The notes under the pieces are model-generated. The model saw nothing but the letters and a program-made list of their open reading frames with translations, did not search any database and was not told the origin of the DNA. 64,000 bases of DNA, from NCBI GenBank assembly GCA_030831945.1, contig JAURKC010000030.1:62001-126000 (forward strand). The letters run 5' to 3'. Positions 17,716 through 27,128 of this stretch are shown here, in pieces. The position numbers and the translations under genes were made by a program. The stretch's first letter is position 1. Every line of letters starts with the position of its first letter. This DNA comes from Ferruginibacter sp. (GTDB lineage Bacteria > Bacteroidota > Bacteroidia > Chitinophagales > Chitinophagaceae).

Positions 17716-18507
17716 TTATACCTCTATCCAAGTATGATCTGCTAATAGTTTTACTGGCGCTACAAATTTCTTATAAGGACCTGCTCCGCCTCCATATTCT
17801 TTTGAACTGATCAAAGAAAGAACATGGGAAGCATCTGCTTTTTCATAAAGAAAATAGGTATGACCTATTACAGGTACGAAACTAAGTTTAGCCCCATAAA
17901 TAATCATACTGAGTTCCTTACGCATCTGTATTTCCTGCGCTTGAATGGCCAATAATTCAATCTGTTTTCGAATTTGGTCAAGTTGCATATTCGTTTGCTC
18001 TTCCATTGCAGTAAGGGCCTTGTGACGAATGACACCTTCTTCTGTGGCTTTAATTACCGCCCCACTCACCGAAGTGGAATAGGGCATTACGCTTAATTGC
18101 TTGTGGTAAATTTCAGTATTGGAATAAGCAGTTCCATCCAACCGATTGCCTTTTTGAATCACTTTTAAATATCCATTTGGCAGTAATTCATTGATTACAA
18201 TTAGGATAGATTCTCCATTTTTTAAAAAATGAATTTCAAAATTCAAGGCGTCAATAAAAATTGCTTTTACTTCTTCAGCAATTGTTTTATCTTCAAAAGG
18301 TATAGGTTCTCCATCTGAAAGTAGCGTGTAGGAGGAGTTGAATGCATTATTTTCTAGCGTTACCCAATTGATGCTGATGGCAAATTCCTTTTTGTTGGAG
18401 GTAGTTTCAATTTTATAGATTCCAGATTTTGGCCTTTCGCCATATTCATAGCTGCCTTTTTCAGGAAATAACTGCCAAGAAGCAATGAAATTATATAATT
18501 GAACCAT
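17716..18507 (-). CDS. DUF2452-domain protein
   Basis: The 263-residue product has an N-terminal beta-rich half of about 140 residues (YNFIASWQLFPEKGSYEYGERPKSGIY and following) and a C-terminal DUF2452 half. The latter is recognisable by the heptad-like helix MQLDQIRKQIELLAIQAQEIQ (about 173-193) followed by FVPVIGHTYFLYEK. The domain is of unknown function. The N-terminal half resembles lipocalin-like cytoplasmic beta domains in composition only. There is no signal peptide. It converges with the transporter gene, with 1 bp between the stop codons. Confidence 0.75.
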   Translation of the reverse strand: MVQLYNFIASWQLFPEKGSYEYGERPKSGIYKIETTSNKKEFAISINWVTLENNAFNSSYTLLSDGEPIPFEDKTIAEEVKAIFIDALNFEIHFLKNGESILIVINELLPNGYLKVIQKGNRLDGTAYSNTEIYHKQLSVMPYSTSVSGAVIKATEEGVIRHKALTAMEEQTNMQLDQIRKQIELLAIQAQEIQMRKELSMIIYGAKLSFVPVIGHTYFLYEKADASHVLSLISSKEYGGGAGPYKKFVAPVKLLADHTWIEV

Positions 18508-18926
18508 AATGATTAGATGTCTAAGATGATTGTATTACAAATAGTCAATCATTTTGTTTGGTTAATGGTAAGCCTTTTTTCAAAGGTAAGTCCATCTTTT
18601 ATTTCTATTTATACTTTATAACAAGTAATTCTCCTTTTATATTATAATAATTTACATTTTTAAAATAAAATGCTGGAAATTCTGCCTGTTTATTCTTAAA
18701 AACTTATTGTTGTTAGGGAGATTGATAAGGAAAACCTTTTTGAAAATCGTATTTTTGTATCCAATTACGAATACTTCATCTCCTTTCTTTGGGTTGTCTA
18801 CTTAATGAAATATTTGCAACTGTTTTCTTTTAAATTTACTATTGACTCTAAGTATTTTGAGAGAGGGAGTTTTTTTAGTTAAGAAGGTGTTATTAAATTC
18901 TGATGGCGAATAGAAAATTTTAAAAA
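18508..18926 (+). other. Intergenic region of 419 bp with one candidate promoter
   Basis: This is AT-rich DNA between divergent genes. The only signal I see is a TATTTTTG element at 18750-18757 on the plus strand. It could drive the 519-residue protein gene at 18927 with a leader of about 165 nt. There is no hairpin terminator, tRNA or convincing open frame. Confidence 0.4.
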
Positions 18927-20486
18927 ATGCTTACTCGATTTACAGACTCTTTATTTCAACTGATTCAGTCGCTTGAGAAAGCTGAAAAAAGGAATTTTAA
19001 GCTCTTTATTAAAAGGAGTTCGGGTAATGAAAATTTAAAAATTGTTGAACTATTTGATGCCCTTGATAAATTACAGGAATATGACGAAGCTGTTTTACTT
19101 AAAAAACTTAGTTCCATTCGAAAACCTCAGTTGTCCAATATCAAAGTACATCTCTACAAACAATTGTTAGCTAGTTTAAGGATTTTAAAAAGTGCTGACA
19201 GTATTGATATGCAGCTCAATGAACAATTAGATCATGCCAGAATTTTGTATAATAAGGGCTTGTATTTACAAAGTTTAAAAATTTTAGAAAAATTAAAAGA
19301 AACAGCGAAGCATCATAATAAATTTAATTTTTTAACACAAGTGATTTCTTGGGAAAAGAAAATTGAGTCATTGCATATTTCAAGAGCCATGCAGGATAGA
19401 GGCGAGCTTTTGTCTTCAGAAGCGTTGGAGGTAAACGCTAGGGTGGACATGGTTGCTAGGCTCTCTAATTTAGCCCTTCGCCTGTATAGTTGGTATATTA
19501 AAAATGGTCATGCTAGAAATGAAAAAGATGAAATTGGGGTAAAGAAATTCTTAAAAAGTAATCTTCCTGTTAATGCACATTTGCAAACTGGATTTTATGA
19601 AAGAATGTATTTATATCAAAGTTACTGTTGGTATGCTTTTATTCGACAAGATTTTTTAATGTATTATCGGTATGCTCAAAAATGGGTGGCTATTTTTCAT
19701 GAAAACCCTTTAATGATAAGAGTTGAAACTGGTTACTATATTAAAGGGATTCATAATTTACTCAATGCTCATTTTGATTTAAAAAATTATCAGAAATTTG
19801 AAATTGATCTCCAGCACTTTAAAAAATTCGCAAAAACTTCTGTCGCTGTTCAGCATGATAATCATCGAATTCAGACTTTTGTATATATCACTAGTGCTTT
19901 AATTAACCAACATATTATGTTGGGTACTTTCGCTCAGGGTTTAAAAGAAGTTCCTCTGATTGAATCTAAATTGAAAGAGTATTCATTATTTCTTGATAGC
20001 CATCGAATATTAGTTTTAAATTATAAGATAGCCTCTTTGTACTTTGGAAATGGCGACTTTGATATTTCTATCGATTATCTTCAAAAAATCATTTATGGTA
20101 ACGATTCGATGCGAGATGATTTGCAATGCTATGCTCGCTTAATGCATTTAATGGCACATTATGAATTAGGTAATTTTGAAATTATAGATTCTCTCATAAG
20201 ATCGGTCTATCGATTTATGTCGAAGAAGGAAAATCTAACTATAGTAGAGCAGGAAATGTTTAAATTTTTGAGAAATTCTTTTCAGGTACATCGCCAAAAA
20301 TTAAAACCCGCCTTTCAGGAATTACTGGTCAGTTTGAAGAAATTAGAAAAAAATCGCTTCCAAACTCGATCTTTTGCCTATCTAGATATTATTTCTTGGA
20401 TAGAAAGTAAATTGATGGATAAGCCGATGAGTCAGGTTATCAATGAAAAGTATCTCCAACATAAGAAAAGAATTTATAATTCTTAG
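18927..20486 (+). CDS. Large helical (TPR-like) protein of unknown function
   Basis: The 519-residue product is predicted from composition to be almost entirely alpha-helical, with repeated pairs such as LYNKGLYLQSLKILEKLKE and YFGNGDFDISIDYLQKII that look like degenerate TPR or SEL1-type helical hairpins. It has no signal peptide and no catalytic motif. It begins with a basic helical stretch (ESLEKAEKRNFKLFIKRSSG-like). I know such proteins as conserved hypotheticals in Chitinophagaceae, but no function is established. It is followed 91 bp later by the radical SAM gene, with which it might be linked. Confidence 0.8.
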   Translation: MLTRFTDSLFQLIQSLEKAEKRNFKLFIKRSSGNENLKIVELFDALDKLQEYDEAVLLKKLSSIRKPQLSNIKVHLYKQLLASLRILKSADSIDMQLNEQLDHARILYNKGLYLQSLKILEKLKETAKHHNKFNFLTQVISWEKKIESLHISRAMQDRGELLSSEALEVNARVDMVARLSNLALRLYSWYIKNGHARNEKDEIGVKKFLKSNLPVNAHLQTGFYERMYLYQSYCWYAFIRQDFLMYYRYAQKWVAIFHENPLMIRVETGYYIKGIHNLLNAHFDLKNYQKFEIDLQHFKKFAKTSVAVQHDNHRIQTFVYITSALINQHIMLGTFAQGLKEVPLIESKLKEYSLFLDSHRILVLNYKIASLYFGNGDFDISIDYLQKIIYGNDSMRDDLQCYARLMHLMAHYELGNFEIIDSLIRSVYRFMSKKENLTIVEQEMFKFLRNSFQVHRQKLKPAFQELLVSLKKLEKNRFQTRSFAYLDIISWIESKLMDKPMSQVINEKYLQHKKRIYNS

Positions 20487-20572
20487 TTCCGCCCACCTCA
20501 TCTTTTATTATTAATTATCTCTCTTTGTCATAGGGCCATAACTTAAAAGCAGGCCGTTTAATTATTAAGCAA

Positions 20573-20580
20573 TATTTTTG
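20573..20580 (+). promoter_or_regulatory. Promoter -7 element of the radical SAM gene (TATTTTTG)
   Basis: This perfect TAnnTTTG match overlaps the TTG at 20578 that could otherwise be read as a start codon. That argues for a later start, such as TTG at 20590 or 20599. Confidence 0.5.
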
Positions 20581-20589
20581 CTTTCTAAA

Positions 20590-22800
20590 TTGAATCATTT
20601 GAGTGCAACTGTTTATTTTATAACACCTCCATTTACACAGCTCAATACACCTTATCCGGGAACTGCTTATTTGAAAGGGTTTCTAAATACTAAGGGTATT
20701 TCTTCTTTTCAATCTGATCTTGGAATTGAAGTAATGTTGGCTATTTTCTCGAAAAAGGGATTGTTGCATTTATTTGATTCTATTCAAAACGGTGAACAAA
20801 GAGAGCGGTCAGAAAATGCGGTTAGAATAATAGCGCTTCAAAATGATTATATCCAATCAATAGATGCGGTAATTCTTTTTTTACAAGGAAAAAATCCTAC
20901 ACTCGCTCACTTGATTACTAAAAGAAATTATCTCCCTGAAGCAAGTCGCTTTGCTCAATTAGATGATTTGGTTTGGGCCTTTGGTAATATGGGCGTTCAA
21001 GATCGTGCCAAGCACTTAGCTACCATGTATCTAGAAGATTTGTCTGACTTGATTAAAGAATGTATTGATCCTCATTTTGGATTTAGTAGGTATGCAGAAA
21101 GATTAGGAAGGTCAGCCAATAGTTTTGATGAACTATATGAGGCTATGCAACAACCTAATAGTTACATTGATGAGGTGCTTTTAAAAATTTTAAAAACAAG
21201 GATTGAAAATGTAAATCCGCTGTTGGTTGCTATTTCAGTTCCTTTCCCTGGAAATTTATATGCTTCCTTGAGATGTGCCCAATGGATTAAAAAACATTAT
21301 CCTTCTATTAAAGTAGCGATGGGTGGAGGCTTTGCCAATACAGAATTAAGATCCTTATCTGATGTTCGGGTTTTCGAATTTTATGATTTCATTACCCTAG
21401 ATGATGGAGAAGCACCCATTGAAAATTTGATTCATTATCTACAAGAAAAAATTCCGGTCACCTCTTTGAAAAGGTGTTTTACCCTAGTGGATGGAAAATT
21501 AATTTATATTAATAATGCCGCTTGTACAGATTACAAACAGGGACAGGTGGGCACTCCGGATTACAGTGATTTTTTATTGGATCAATATATATCTGCTATT
21601 GAGATAGTTAATCCAATGCATAGCTTATGGAGTAATGGAAGATGGAATAAACTAACCATGGCGCATGGTTGCTATTGGGGTAAATGTACTTTTTGCGACA
21701 TCTCGCTCGATTATATTAAATTATATGAACCGATTACAGCGTCTTTGCTTTGCGATCGTATAGAGGAAATGATAGCCCAGACTGGAGAGAATGGATTTCA
21801 TTTTGTTGATGAGGCAGCTCCTCCAGCGATTATGCGCGCGCTCGCCTTGGAAATTATTAAAAGAAAATTAGTCGTAGTCTGGTGGACTAATATTCGTTTT
21901 GAAAAAAGTTTTACCCGTGATCTATGTTTATTATTAAAAGCGGCTGGTTGTATTGGTGTGTCAGGTGGGTTAGAAGTGGCCTCTGATAGATTATTGAAAC
22001 TTATTGAAAAAGGAATTACTGTAAAACAGGTGGCTGGTGTAAATAAAAATTTTACCGAAGCGGGTATTATGGTTCATGCCTATTTAATGTACGGCTTTCC
22101 TACTCAAACCGCTCAGGAAACTATTGATTCTTTGGAAATGGTAAGGCAATTGTTTGAAGCGGGTATTTTACAGTCTGGCTTTTGGCATCAATTTGCTATG
22201 ACAGCACACAGTCCTGTTGGTATGAATCCTGAAAAATATAAGGTTATCAAACAAACGAATTCAGTGGGTAGTTTTGCCAATAATGATATTGTACATACTG
22301 ATCCCACAGGGGCAGATCATGACAGTTTTAGTTTTGGGCTAAAAAAATCATTACTCAATTTTATGCATGGTGCTTGTTTGGATCATCCGCTGCAAAAATG
22401 GTTTGATTTTAAAGTACCTAAAACAACTGTTCCGTCAGATTATATTATTCAAGCTATTCAAGAAGAGTCTTTCATTAGTAATCAGCCAAGTTCCAAAATT
22501 GTATTTACAGGTAATCAACCCGCTGTAGAAATTTATACCAAGTCAAAGAAGGGGAGTCAGTGGGAAATGTGCTCCCTTACTTTTCAAGGAAAGCGAGAAA
22601 CCCTTACTATCAAAGTAGATAAAGAACAAGGAGAATGGTTGGCTACAATGCTAGGTCAATTAAAAATTGAAGCTGTAAAATCTTTCACTTTGCAAGAGGT
22701 TAAAATGAACTATGAAGCTGCTGGCTTAGAAGATTTTGAATTGTTTTGGGATAACAAACCAGTTAATACGCTCTATAAAATGGGTTTATTACACTTGTAA
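20590..22800 (+). CDS. B12-binding-type radical SAM protein
   Basis: The 736-residue product has an N-terminal part (TPPFTQLNTPYPGTAYLKGFL) that resembles the cobalamin-binding domain of B12-dependent radical SAM enzymes, continuing to ISVPFPGNLYASLRCAQWIKKHYPSIKVAMGGG-like strands near residue 220-260. The radical SAM cluster motif is GCYWGKCTFCD, with spacing CX4CX2C (Cys361, 366, 369 with this start). Later segments GVSGGLEVASDRLL and YLMYGFPTQTAQET fit the TIM barrel. The substrate is unknown. No ATG occurs in the first 45 codons; a TTG start at 20590 is chosen because the TTG at 20578 lies in the promoter element. Confidence 0.85.
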   Translation: MNHLSATVYFITPPFTQLNTPYPGTAYLKGFLNTKGISSFQSDLGIEVMLAIFSKKGLLHLFDSIQNGEQRERSENAVRIIALQNDYIQSIDAVILFLQGKNPTLAHLITKRNYLPEASRFAQLDDLVWAFGNMGVQDRAKHLATMYLEDLSDLIKECIDPHFGFSRYAERLGRSANSFDELYEAMQQPNSYIDEVLLKILKTRIENVNPLLVAISVPFPGNLYASLRCAQWIKKHYPSIKVAMGGGFANTELRSLSDVRVFEFYDFITLDDGEAPIENLIHYLQEKIPVTSLKRCFTLVDGKLIYINNAACTDYKQGQVGTPDYSDFLLDQYISAIEIVNPMHSLWSNGRWNKLTMAHGCYWGKCTFCDISLDYIKLYEPITASLLCDRIEEMIAQTGENGFHFVDEAAPPAIMRALALEIIKRKLVVVWWTNIRFEKSFTRDLCLLLKAAGCIGVSGGLEVASDRLLKLIEKGITVKQVAGVNKNFTEAGIMVHAYLMYGFPTQTAQETIDSLEMVRQLFEAGILQSGFWHQFAMTAHSPVGMNPEKYKVIKQTNSVGSFANNDIVHTDPTGADHDSFSFGLKKSLLNFMHGACLDHPLQKWFDFKVPKTTVPSDYIIQAIQEESFISNQPSSKIVFTGNQPAVEIYTKSKKGSQWEMCSLTFQGKRETLTIKVDKEQGEWLATMLGQLKIEAVKSFTLQEVKMNYEAAGLEDFELFWDNKPVNTLYKMGLLHL

Positions 22801-22841
22801 TCAAAGATGTTATAGTTTACCCTTTTGATTATTTGATCTTA

Positions 22842-23108
22842 TCATTGTTTTAGTTCTTCTTCTATGATTTCATTAAAAGTGCTTTCATTTTCCAAAATCC
22901 AATTCGGCAGAGGTATTTCTATTATTTTCCAGTTGTTATCAATTTTTTTGACATTGAAAAATACCCTTGAGTCACGTTCATCCACTACATCTACAGTAAA
23001 TTGTTCCTTCTTTTGATCGTTAATTTTGCGAAAATTGAATTCTTTTAATTTACCATTAGCCTTTATGAGCTTAGAAAATTGAATATTTTTAGTGAAGGTT
23101 ACTTGCAT
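22842..23108 (-). CDS. Small conserved hypothetical protein
   Basis: The 88-residue product is mixed charged and beta-rich (MQVTFTKNIQFSKLIKANGK, then FTVDVVDERDSRVFFNVKK), ending with the acidic helix FNEIIEEELKQ. I do not recognise a family. There is no signal peptide or cysteine. It is convergent with the radical SAM gene and separated from prfB by about 335 bp. Base composition is like the neighbouring genes and no overlapping frame competes, so it is probably real. Confidence 0.6.
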   Translation of the reverse strand: MQVTFTKNIQFSKLIKANGKLKEFNFRKINDQKKEQFTVDVVDERDSRVFFNVKKIDNNWKIIEIPLPNWILENESTFNEIIEEELKQ

Positions 23109-23443
23109 ACTGGCTGATATTATTTTAGATGTATAGCAATAACCATACTTGAATTTTAAAAATGGTCATTTCTACCTGTTAAAATTGTATTTAAAATTTT
23201 ATTCCCCTTTCAAGTAGTTAATCTGAGCATTGGATAAGGCAATTTGAGGATGGATTATTAATACATTATAATTAAAACAAATATTAATAAATAAATAATA
23301 ATAGGCCTATTATTTATTTGGTTGAAGAGCTTTGATTGGGGTGACTTTTCTTGTAAAGACAGGAAGTAAATCATGCAGGTAAGAATGAAAACTTAGCTGG
23401 TATTTTGGTAGGTTCCATCAGAAATATCCCTTATTTTTGACTT
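23109..23443. other. Intergenic region of 335 bp with an imperfect palindrome
   Basis: This is AT-rich DNA between the small minus-strand gene and prfB. It contains the perfect 10-bp palindrome ATAGGCCTAT (23301-23310), flanked by AATAAATAATA-like and TATTTATTTG arms that pair if one AAT triplet is looped out (about 23287-23320). It lacks a T-run on either side and is not an obvious terminator. The prfB promoter lies at the right end. Confidence 0.4.
23432..23439 (+). promoter_or_regulatory. Promoter -7 element of prfB (TATTTTTG)
   Basis: This is a TAnnTTTG match ending 4 nt before the prfB ATG at 23444, which predicts a leaderless message. A TTTG box lies 24 bp upstream (23404-23407), a spacing slightly longer than usual. 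Confidence 0.55.
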
Positions 23444-24539
23444 ATGACTATTGAACATTTGAAGGATATGAGAGACCGTGTGTTGGTCTTGAGGAGGTTT
23501 CTTTGACGTCGCTAACCGAGAAATAAAAATTAATAGCGATAAGCAACTCTCGCTTTCACCGGGTTTCTGGGATGATAATGCCCGAGCTACAGCCATTTTA
23601 AAAGATACTAAAGTAAACGAGTACTGGGTAAATATGTATCACGATGTAGCGTCGTTGGTAGAGGATTTTGCTGTACTATTTGATTTTTGGAAGGAAGGGG
23701 AAGCTAGTGAAGAGGAAGTAAAGGAGGCTTGTAATTTGGCAAATACTGCCATTGAAGGAGCTGAATTTAAGAGTACCCTAAATCAGCCTACGGATGCATT
23801 ACCAGCAGTTTTACAGATAAATAGTGGAGCAGGTGGAACAGAGAGTCAAGATTGGGCCGAAATGCTTGCTAGGATGTACCGAATGTATGGTGAGAAGCAG
23901 GGTTGGACAGTAACGGAACTAGATTGGCAGTGGGGAGATGGTGCGGGAATTAAAACCTGTACTTTTCAATTTGATGGACCATTTTCCTATGGATTTTTAA
24001 AGGCAGAAAGCGGAGTCCATCGATTGGTTAGAATTAGTCCTTTTGATAGTAATGCTAGAAGACATACTTCTTTTGCTAGTGTTTATGTATATCCCTTGAT
24101 AGATGATACGATAGAAATTGCCGTTAATCCAGCTGATGTGGAGTGGGCATTTTTTAGAAGTGGAGGTAGTGGTGGTCAGAATGTTAATAAGGTAGAAACT
24201 GCGGTTCGCCTTACTCATAAACCAAGTGGATTTATAGTAGAGTGTCAGCAAGCGCGTACCCAAGGTGAAAATAGGGAAAAGGCTATGGCGATGTTGAAAA
24301 GCCGTTTGTATGAAGAGGAAATGCGTAAACGTCAAGCAGCCCTAGATGCTACCAATTCCTCTAAAAAGAAGATAGAGTGGGGTAGTCAAATTCGATCCTA
24401 TGTTTTTCATCCTTACAAAATGATTAAGGACCACCGGACTGATTTTGAAGTTGGAAATGTAGGTCCCGTGATGGATGGTGAACTAGATGGTTTTATAAAA
24501 GCCTACCTAATGAGTGAAAAAGAAGCAACCGCTTCTTAG
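23444..24539 (+). CDS. prfB: Peptide chain release factor 2, made by programmed +1 frameshift
   Basis: Translation from ATG 23444 gives 20 residues ([20 protein letters not shown]), then a TGA at 23504. Skipping one base there continues in the frame that ends at 24539, for a 364-residue protein of normal RF2 length. The RF2 tripeptide anticodon SPF is in [18 protein letters not shown] and the catalytic GGQ is in [21 protein letters not shown]2 recognises UGA and UAA and triggers peptide release. The frameshift gives autoregulation: low RF2 stalls at UGA and favours the shift. A start at 23634 would lack the first 63 residues. Confidence 0.95.
23492..23507 (+). promoter_or_regulatory. prfB +1 frameshift site (AGGAGG TTT CTT TGA C)
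   Basis: A Shine-Dalgarno-like AGGAGG (23492-23497) is followed after three bases by CTT (23501-23503) and the in-frame stop TGA (23504-23506) with C after it. This is the classical RF2 recoding signal, including the 3-nt spacing. Shifting +1 reads CTT then GAC. Confidence 0.95.
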
Positions 24540-24808
24540 CTTTTAATAAGTGTTAAGTTATTGATAATTAATTTTTTAGATAATTCATTTAAATATTTAA
24601 TTCTATAAAAAATTAATAAGATAAAGTTTAAAAAGTATGGTTTAAATTGAATGGGCAGGAAAGTAGCCTGATACAATTATTCTCATAAATTAGTAGCTTT
24701 ATTAGTGGAAACATTCATTCGAACCAAGGATTTAAGTTTACAATACATCGGTTTTAAGATCCGTAAACTGACCTAATCGGATATTTTATCAGTCAAAAAT
24801 GAAAACGA

Positions 24809-26443
24809 ATGCAATACGGAGATTTTTATTATCCATTGCCAGTCAATGAGCCTGTTTTAAATTATGCCCCAGGATCGAAGGAAAAGCTGGCATTAAAAAA
24901 AGCCCTTAAAAAATTAAAGTTGGAGAAGGTCGACGTTCCGATGTATATCGGTAGCGAAGAAGTGAGAACGGGCGTGAAAAAAGCAATGCATCCCCCTCAT
25001 GAACATGGCCATTTGCTAGGTAACTACCATGAAGGCAATGCAGGTCATGTTAAGAGTGCTATCAATGCAGCATTGAAAGCTAAAGCGAAATGGGCTACCT
25101 TAAGTTGGGAAAATAGAGCCAATATATTTTTAAAAGCAGCTGATTTATTAGCTACTAAATACCGCCCCTATATTGTCGGAGCAACTATGCTTGGACAAAG
25201 TAAAAATGTTTATCAGGCCGAAATAGATGCGGCTTGTGAGTTGATAGATTTTTTGAGATTTAACGTACATTTTCTTAGTGAAATTTATCGCGAGCAGCCT
25301 ATCAGTGGGGCAGGTATGAATAACCGCTTAGAGTATCGTCCATTAGAGGGATTTGTTTTGGCTGTTAGCCCCTTTAATTTTACTGCAATTGGAGGCAATT
25401 TACCCACTAGTGCTGCAATGTGTGGCAATGTGGTGGTATGGAAATGTGCGCCTACTCAAGTATACAGTGCTCAGTTATTCATGCGTATTTTGAAAGAAGC
25501 AGGATTGCCCGATGGAGTAATTAATTTAGTTTATGTGGACGGACCAGTATTGGGGGATGTGTGCTTTAATCATCCTGATTTTGCCGGTGTTCATTTTACC
25601 GGTAGTACAAGCGTCTTTAATTTTATGTGGAAGACCATTGGCGCTAATACCGACATCTATAAGTCCTATCCTCGAATTGTAGGTGAGACTGGGGGTAAAG
25701 ATTTTGTGATTGCACATAAAAGTGCCAATCCAGACGTGGTAGTGGCAGCCTTAGCTAGAGGTGCATTCGAATACCAGGGGCAAAAATGTTCTGCTGCCTC
25801 TAGAGCCTATATTCCTTCTAACCTTGCCGAAGAAATAAAGAAAAAATTAGTAGCTGAAGTGAAGACGATGAAAATGGGTACAGTAGAAGATTTTACCAAT
25901 TTTATTAATGCGGTGATAGATGAAAAGAGTTTTGTTAAACTTGAATCCTATATTAAACAGGCTAAAAAAAGGGATAGTAAAGTCAAAATTTTAGTAGGGG
26001 GCAAATGTGATCAATCCAAAGGATATTTCATTGAACCAACTATCATTGAAACAATGGATCCGCAATATGTAACCATGTGCCAAGAGCTTTTTGGTCCCAT
26101 CCTTACGCTCTATGTTTATGATGAAAATAAATTTGAGGATGCTTTAAAATTAGTAGACAATACCTCTTCTTATGCGCTTACTGGTGCAATCATTGCGCAA
26201 GACCGTTATGCAGTTGAACTAGCTACCCAACAATTGAGGTATAGTGCGGGTAATTTTTATATTAATGACAAACCAACAGGAGCAGTGGTGGGACAGCAGC
26301 CATTTGGTGGAGCAAGGGCGAGTGGAACGAATGATAAGGCGGGTAGTCTTTTAAATCTTTATCGTTGGCTAAGTGCTCGAACCATTAAAGAAGTATTTAC
26401 TCCAGTTACAGATTATAGATACCCCTTTTTATTAGAAAAATAG
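24809..26443 (+). CDS. pruA: L-glutamate gamma-semialdehyde dehydrogenase (1-pyrroline-5-carboxylate dehydrogenase)
   Basis: The 544-residue product is an aldehyde dehydrogenase of the P5C group (eukaryote-like length). The NAD-binding and substrate part includes AVSPFNFTAIGGNLP (about 192-206) and HFTGSTSVFNFMW (about 265-277). The glutamate of the general base is in GETGGKDFV (about 292-300) and the catalytic Cys327 is in YQGQKCSAASRAYIP. The C-terminal GQQPFGGARASGTNDKAG is the P5CDH hallmark. It oxidises glutamate semialdehyde to glutamate in proline catabolism. No proline dehydrogenase gene is in the window. Confidence 0.95.
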   Translation: MQYGDFYYPLPVNEPVLNYAPGSKEKLALKKALKKLKLEKVDVPMYIGSEEVRTGVKKAMHPPHEHGHLLGNYHEGNAGHVKSAINAALKAKAKWATLSWENRANIFLKAADLLATKYRPYIVGATMLGQSKNVYQAEIDAACELIDFLRFNVHFLSEIYREQPISGAGMNNRLEYRPLEGFVLAVSPFNFTAIGGNLPTSAAMCGNVVVWKCAPTQVYSAQLFMRILKEAGLPDGVINLVYVDGPVLGDVCFNHPDFAGVHFTGSTSVFNFMWKTIGANTDIYKSYPRIVGETGGKDFVIAHKSANPDVVVAALARGAFEYQGQKCSAASRAYIPSNLAEEIKKKLVAEVKTMKMGTVEDFTNFINAVIDEKSFVKLESYIKQAKKRDSKVKILVGGKCDQSKGYFIEPTIIETMDPQYVTMCQELFGPILTLYVYDENKFEDALKLVDNTSSYALTGAIIAQDRYAVELATQQLRYSAGNFYINDKPTGAVVGQQPFGGARASGTNDKAGSLLNLYRWLSARTIKEVFTPVTDYRYPFLLEK

Positions 26444-26534
26444 TGGGTCATTTAACCATTTAATAATGAGTGATTATTTCAAATTCTTTTTAATTCAAAC
26501 AATATCAGATAAATTCGCTCTATAATATTTTAAT

Positions 26535-27044
26535 TTGAAAACAATACTAGACAAGCGTCAGCTTCATCTTACCATTTTGCGTCTGGCTCACCAGTTGCTT
26601 GAAAATCACCAGAATTTGGATGAAGTGGTTTTTATTGGATTGCAGCCTAGAGGTGTACAAATTAGTAAGCGAATAGTAGATACTGTCCGTAACCTTTGTG
26701 TTGGTCAAAATATTCAATATGGCATTTTGGATATTACTTTTTATCGAGATGATGTAAGAAAGGAATTACATATTGCTAATACCACCGATATTCCATTTTC
26801 AATAGAAGGAAAAGCTGTGATTCTTATCGATGATGTATTATATACTGGTAGAACAATTCGGGCTGCACTAGATGCTCTGCAAGACTTCGGAAGGCCTAAA
26901 AAAATTGAATTGTGTGTTTTGGTTGATAGGCGTTTTAATAGAGAATTACCTATTCAGCCTGATTATTGCGGTAAATCTATTGACACTGCTTATTCTCAAA
27001 AAGTGAAAGTGGAATGGGAACGCGAGGAGGTTGTTTTGTATTAA
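26535..27044 (+). CDS. pyrR: PyrR-type bifunctional regulator / uracil phosphoribosyltransferase
   Basis: The 169-residue type I phosphoribosyltransferase has EVVFIGLQPRGVQISKRI (about 31-48), the Gly/Tyr/Arg-rich hood ITFYRDDVRKELH (about 72-84) and the PRPP loop VILIDDVLYTGRTIRAALDAL (about 96-116). The PyrR end LVDRRFNRELPIQPDYCGKSI is present. The start is TTG at 26535; no earlier ATG fits. It is 85 bp upstream of pyrB, as in many pyr clusters. I found no PyrR-binding RNA loop or terminator-antiterminator pair in front of pyrB, so here it may act mainly as a salvage enzyme. Confidence 0.88.
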   Translation: MKTILDKRQLHLTILRLAHQLLENHQNLDEVVFIGLQPRGVQISKRIVDTVRNLCVGQNIQYGILDITFYRDDVRKELHIANTTDIPFSIEGKAVILIDDVLYTGRTIRAALDALQDFGRPKKIELCVLVDRRFNRELPIQPDYCGKSIDTAYSQKVKVEWEREEVVLY

Positions 27045-27113
27045 AATACCTAACAATAAACTAGAATCTTGAAAATTTGTTTGATTTGCAGCTTAAAATT
27101 CAAACAAATATAT

Positions 27114-27121
27114 TAGCTTTG
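27114..27121 (+). promoter_or_regulatory. Promoter -7 element of pyrB (TAGCTTTG)
   Basis: This is a TAnnTTTG match ending 7 nt before the pyrB ATG, with a TTTG box 25 bp upstream. The predicted leader is at most a few nucleotides, leaving no room for an attenuator. Confidence 0.55.
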
Positions 27122-27128
27122 TCTCTTA

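Noticed and set aside
24735..24769. AGTTTAC/GTAAACT inverted repeat before the P5C dehydrogenase gene as an operator
   Set aside because: A single 7-bp pair in AT-rich DNA is expected by chance, and no second copy or known regulator supports it.
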